A DNA stretch of 44,770 bases from positions 1 through 44,770 of the forward strand of contig JAFSXX010000021.1 in the NCBI GenBank assembly GCA_017443845.1. The letters are read 5' to 3'. Shown piece after piece: positions 42,479 to 44,770 of the stretch; positions within the stretch are counted from its first letter, which is position 1; the number at the start of each line of letters is the position of its first letter. This stretch comes from Bacteroidales bacterium (GTDB lineage: Bacteria > Bacteroidota > Bacteroidia > Bacteroidales > UBA932). The position numbers were made by a program, and so were the translations under genes. The notes below the pieces were generated by a model. The model saw nothing but the letters and a program-made list of their open reading frames with translations. It searched no databases and had not been told where the DNA came from.

Positions 42479-42940
42479 ATGAAACGCTTGCTCTTTCTCT
42501 CCGCATTCCTGTCGTTGGTGCTGTGCGCATCCAACTGCGAGAAGATGGGGCCCGGAGATTATCGCGACTATCAGGGCAACAGGATCAACCTTCTCGGCGG
42601 ATGGACCCTGACCGAGGTCCAGTACAAGACCGCCGGTGTCATTGAATCCAAGCCTTGCGATCCGAAGTCCGTAATGGAGTTCGCGCAGAAGGGGATAGGC
42701 TTTACCAGGACGCTCTCCGGCGAGCTTATCGATTCGTGGCATTATGAGACTTACCGCGGTTCAGTCACCATTTTCACCAACGCGGAGTGGGAGAACAACC
42801 GCGGGCTCGGGGAGGATGACGACCGTTATGAAAGGGGGAAGACCTACAGCTTCCACGTCCTGGGGCCGGATACGATCTCGGAGGAAGAGCAGATCACGTC
42901 AACCACCTCTTTGGTAAATATCTATACCAGATACAAGTAG
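42479..42940 (+). CDS. Small lipoprotein, unknown function
   Basis: This 153-residue protein has a signal peptide with hydrophobic core LLFLSAFLSLVLCASNC and a likely lipidated cysteine at 19; the cysteine at 15 is also possible. The mature part looks like a small beta-sheet domain, opening with a GGWTLTEVQYKTAG strand pair that resembles lipocalin-like lipoproteins of Bacteroidetes. I cannot assign a family with certainty. ATG 42479 is preferred over TTG 42461, which overlaps the OsmC stop. It sits between osmC and luxS in one likely transcript. Confidence 0.75.
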   Translation: MKRLLFLSAFLSLVLCASNCEKMGPGDYRDYQGNRINLLGGWTLTEVQYKTAGVIESKPCDPKSVMEFAQKGIGFTRTLSGELIDSWHYETYRGSVTIFTNAEWENNRGLGEDDDRYERGKTYSFHVLGPDTISEEEQITSTTSLVNIYTRYK

Positions 42941-42953
42941 CCGGATAACAGTT

Positions 42954-43448
42954 ATGGAAGCAATACAGAGTTTTACGATCGACCACACACGGCTGAAGCC
43001 GGGGATTTATGTTTCGCGCAAGGACAAGGGGTTTACCACATTCGACCTCAGGATCACGGAGCCCAACAGGGAGCCGGCAGTGGCACCCGCAGCGATGCAC
43101 AGTCTGGAGCATCTTATGGCGACCTGGTTCCGCAACAGCGATGCGAAGGACGACGTGGTTTATGTCGGGCCTATGGGCTGCCTTACAGGAATGTATATAG
43201 TGATGACAGGGGAGTATGACGTGCAGGATATGCGCCGCCTCACTATGGAATGCCTCCGGTGGATCCTCACCCAGACCGAGGTACCCGCTACCACTCCGGA
43301 GACCTGCGGCAACTGTCTCCTGCACGACCTTCCGATGTGCAAGTGGGAGAGCGCCCGCTATCTGGAACGCCTGGAAAACGATTTCCACAGCGAATACACC
43401 AAGCTCCAGGTTATTCTCGAGGACGGACGCACATTCGCCGACGCGTAA
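42954..43448 (+). CDS. luxS: S-ribosylhomocysteine lyase
   Basis: This 164-residue enzyme splits S-ribosylhomocysteine into homocysteine and DPD, the precursor of autoinducer-2. The metal site is complete: His49 and His53 in HSLEH, and Cys118 in ETCGN. The active-site cysteine is Cys76 in GPMGCLTG. Length matches the family. The partner nucleosidase gene (mtn/pfs) is not in the window. The activated-methyl cycle is the certain role; AI-2 signalling is only possible. Confidence 0.95.
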   Translation: MEAIQSFTIDHTRLKPGIYVSRKDKGFTTFDLRITEPNREPAVAPAAMHSLEHLMATWFRNSDAKDDVVYVGPMGCLTGMYIVMTGEYDVQDMRRLTMECLRWILTQTEVPATTPETCGNCLLHDLPMCKWESARYLERLENDFHSEYTKLQVILEDGRTFADA

Positions 43449-43592
43449 CCGGACCGACCGAAGACGAAACAATAATCCCCGAAGCCCCTTCCTGCACGTC
43501 TTTGTGGTAGGTGAGGTGCTGCACTGAGGGCAATCATCTCAGGGTATTGCAAAGGTGCTGTCGCACATTACTGATGATCTGACATATGTTTT

Positions 43593-43600
43593 TATATTTG
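43593..43600 (+). promoter_or_regulatory. -7 box of the HD hydrolase gene
   Basis: TATATTTG matches TAnnTTTG and lies 50 bases before ATG 43651. It makes the upstream in-frame start at 43555 impossible for this promoter. Bases 43449-43590 between luxS and the box hold nothing I recognise. Confidence 0.55.
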
Positions 43601-43650
43601 TCGTCATGCTGATTTTCCGTATTTTTACGCGGCAAAACGCAATAAACGCA

Positions 43651-44241
43651 ATGAACAAGGAGAATCATATTTCCAGGGATGTGGCTATCGGGCTGCTGAA
43701 GAAATACAACAAGGACCCTTTCCACCTACGCCATGCCCTGACGGTGGAGGCGGTGATGCGCTGGTATGCCCGCGAGCTGGGCTTCGGCGACGAGGAGGAT
43801 TTCTGGGGGCTCGTGGGGCTCCTGCACGACATCGACTTCGAGATGTATCCCAATGAGCACTGCATCAAGGCTCCGGAACTGCTGCGCGAAGCCGGTGTCG
43901 GTGAAGGGATGATCCACGCCATCTGCAGCCACGCCTACGGAATGCACGTGGATATCAAGCCTGAGCATCTGATGGAGAAGGTGCTCTTCGCAACGGATGA
44001 GCTCACGGGACTGATCTGGGCCACCGCACTGATGCGCCCTTCGAAGAGCGTTCAGGATATGGAACTCAAGTCGCTCAAGAAGAAGTACAAGGTGAAGACT
44101 TTCGCCGCCGGTTGCTCCCGCGAGGTGATTGAGCAGGGCGCCGAAATGCTGGGCTGGCCCCTGGACGAGGTGCTGCAGCAAACCCTCGACGCGATGAAGG
44201 CCGGTGAAGAGGCCATCGCGGAGGAGTTCGACAAACTATAA
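43651..44241 (+). CDS. HD-domain phosphohydrolase
   Basis: This 196-residue protein is a single HD domain: the metal motif is LLHDIDFEMYP near 63, preceded by an upstream His region (HLRHALTVEAVMRW) and followed by ICSHAYGMH and ATDELTGLI. It resembles the short HAD-less hydrolases annotated as HDIG-domain proteins, which act on nucleotides or nucleotide second messengers; the substrate is unknown. The frame extends to 43555, but those residues are intergenic and overlap the promoter box. A two-helix membrane protein gene follows after 2 bases, so they may work together. Confidence 0.87.
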   Translation: MNKENHISRDVAIGLLKKYNKDPFHLRHALTVEAVMRWYARELGFGDEEDFWGLVGLLHDIDFEMYPNEHCIKAPELLREAGVGEGMIHAICSHAYGMHVDIKPEHLMEKVLFATDELTGLIWATALMRPSKSVQDMELKSLKKKYKVKTFAAGCSREVIEQGAEMLGWPLDEVLQQTLDAMKAGEEAIAEEFDKL

Positions 44242-44243
44242 TT

Positions 44244-44444
44244 ATGAATCTGAAGAAAAGAAAACTCAAGGTCGCGGCGATATTCGGCATTTGCTGGTTC
44301 GCGTTCCTGGTCCTGCTGGTTGACGGGATCATTAAATTCCAGACGCTGCTCGACCTTTTCGGCTCGTACGCCTTGCTGGAAACCACGCTGATCCTTCTGG
44401 TCATTCTGCCCACGGTGGCGGTATACATCTTCACAAAAGAATAG
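44244..44444 (+). CDS. Small two-helix membrane protein
   Basis: This 66-residue protein has a basic start (MNLKKRKLK) and two membrane helices at about 10-29 and 44-62, with a short soluble loop. I know no family for it. It starts 2 bases after the HD hydrolase stop, so it is almost certainly co-translated. It could anchor or sense for that enzyme. Confidence 0.65.
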   Translation: MNLKKRKLKVAAIFGICWFAFLVLLVDGIIKFQTLLDLFGSYALLETTLILLVILPTVAVYIFTKE

Positions 44445-44473
44445 CAAACCTAAAAATCGGAATTTGATCGTCC

Positions 44474-44540
44474 CCGTCATGGCCGACCTGATCGGCCATC
44501 TGTCTGATTATCAGATGCCCGGTCTTGCCGGGCATGACGG
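44474..44540. repeat. Cruciform-like inverted pair of GTCAT-type hairpins
   Basis: An outer stem CCGTCATG (44474-44481) pairs with CATGACGG (44533-44540). Inside are three hairpins: ATGGCCGA with TCGGCCAT (44479-44499), TCTGA with TCAGA around TTA (44503-44515), and ATGCCCGG with CCGGGCAT around TCTTG (44515-44535). Flanking AATTTGA and AAATTCCAATTT extend the symmetry weakly. The remaining 44541-44608 holds nothing I recognise. Confidence 0.85.
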
Positions 44541-44608
44541 TTAAATTCCAATTTAGTGGTCTCCTTTTTAATTCCACCGACCGGCTAACCTTTCTCACTG
44601 AGAATGAT

Positions 44609-44616
44609 TAAATTTG
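44609..44616 (+). promoter_or_regulatory. -7 box of the flavin reductase gene
   Basis: TAAATTTG matches TAnnTTTG, 24 bases before ATG 44641, supporting that start. Confidence 0.55.
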
Positions 44617-44640
44617 CATTTGTTTCGTTATCAGATCACT

Positions 44641-44770
44641 ATGAATAAAAGACACATCGACTATCGTGACTGTGCTGGCGCTATCATCAAGGCTCTACAG
44701 CCGGGCATCCTTGTCACAACCAAGGTTGGCGACAAGATCAATTCCATGACCATAGGATGGGGGACGATGG
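44641..44770 (+). CDS. Flavin reductase family protein (3' partial)
   Basis: Only the first 43 codons lie in the window. The start MNKRHIDYRDCAGAIIKAL, then PGILVTTKVGDKINSMTIGWGTM, matches the opening of flavin reductase-like domain proteins, in which the SMTIGWGT stretch begins the FMN-binding split barrel. These reduce flavin with NAD(P)H or bind it for a partner enzyme. The rest of the gene is needed to say more. Confidence 0.75.
   Translation, partial: MNKRHIDYRDCAGAIIKALQPGILVTTKVGDKINSMTIGWGTM

Overview
The window looks like part of a Bacteroidales chromosome, probably from a fairly GC-rich gut lineage; the genus cannot be fixed from sequence alone. The evidence is: many upstream regions with the Bacteroidetes -7 box TAnnTTTG, no clear Shine-Dalgarno sites, lipoproteins carrying 21-residue leucine-rich repeats, a GH97 glycosidase, and a left-edge insertion sequence of a type common in this order. 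I found no rRNA, tRNA, CRISPR array or phage genes.

Layout. (1) 1-2166: the right part of an ISL3-like (ISAon1-type) insertion sequence, abutting a cyclophilin-like gene that has lost its 5' end, then a palindrome-rich intergenic stretch. (2) 2167-3348: a Y-family polymerase (dinB), with its stop overlapping the convergent operon. (3) 3345-16112, minus strand: a 13-gene run headed by an acyl-ACP thioesterase. It carries pheA, aroB, aroC, a fused aroE-aroK, aroQ, aroA, tyrA and a DAHP synthase, which is the whole shikimate pathway plus the phenylalanine and tyrosine branches. The tail holds an acid phosphatase, a Nudix-HD-RidA fusion, a DUF1846 protein and a PlsC-type acyltransferase. (4) 16207-19591: a membrane-bound LytTR regulator, a convergent AraC regulator and a divergent tryptophanase / tyrosine phenol-lyase-type enzyme that lacks several family active-site residues. 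(5) 19719-27039: a GT4 glycosyltransferase, a metallo-beta-lactamase-fold lipoprotein with a DUF3737 beta-helix protein, cardiolipin synthase, a TauE/SafE permease and a CPA2 antiporter with RCK_C domains. (6) 27112-30287: a surface lipoprotein operon (LRR protein, small membrane protein, esterase lipoprotein). (7) 30311-33709: a 51-bp palindromic tandem array, galK and a convergent GH97 glycosidase predicted to be an alpha-galactosidase. (8) 33718-41084: a histidine-degradation operon (ftcD, hutU, hutH, hutI) continuing into folD. (9) 41392-44770: a TPR-like membrane protein, OsmC, a lipoprotein, luxS, an HD hydrolase, a small membrane protein and the start of a flavin reductase gene.

Working together. 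Region 3 takes erythrose-4-phosphate and PEP to prephenate, phenylpyruvate and hydroxyphenylpyruvate from one transcript. The neighbouring lyase would act on the resulting aromatic amino acids if it keeps family chemistry. The hut operon feeds a formimino one-carbon unit into folate through FtcD, and FolD in the same transcript handles the methenyl-THF formed. GalK and the GH97 enzyme fit a galactoside-use pair.

The least explained material is non-coding. One family of palindromes keeps a similar loop (ATGGCCGTTTTT-like) inside different stems at three loci. A second family, framed by GTCAT and ATC, has stems that covary at two loci, one of them a cruciform-like inverted pair. Of the coding observations, the Nudix-HD-RidA fusion with an internal promoter-like box and the divergent lyase are the most worth following up.
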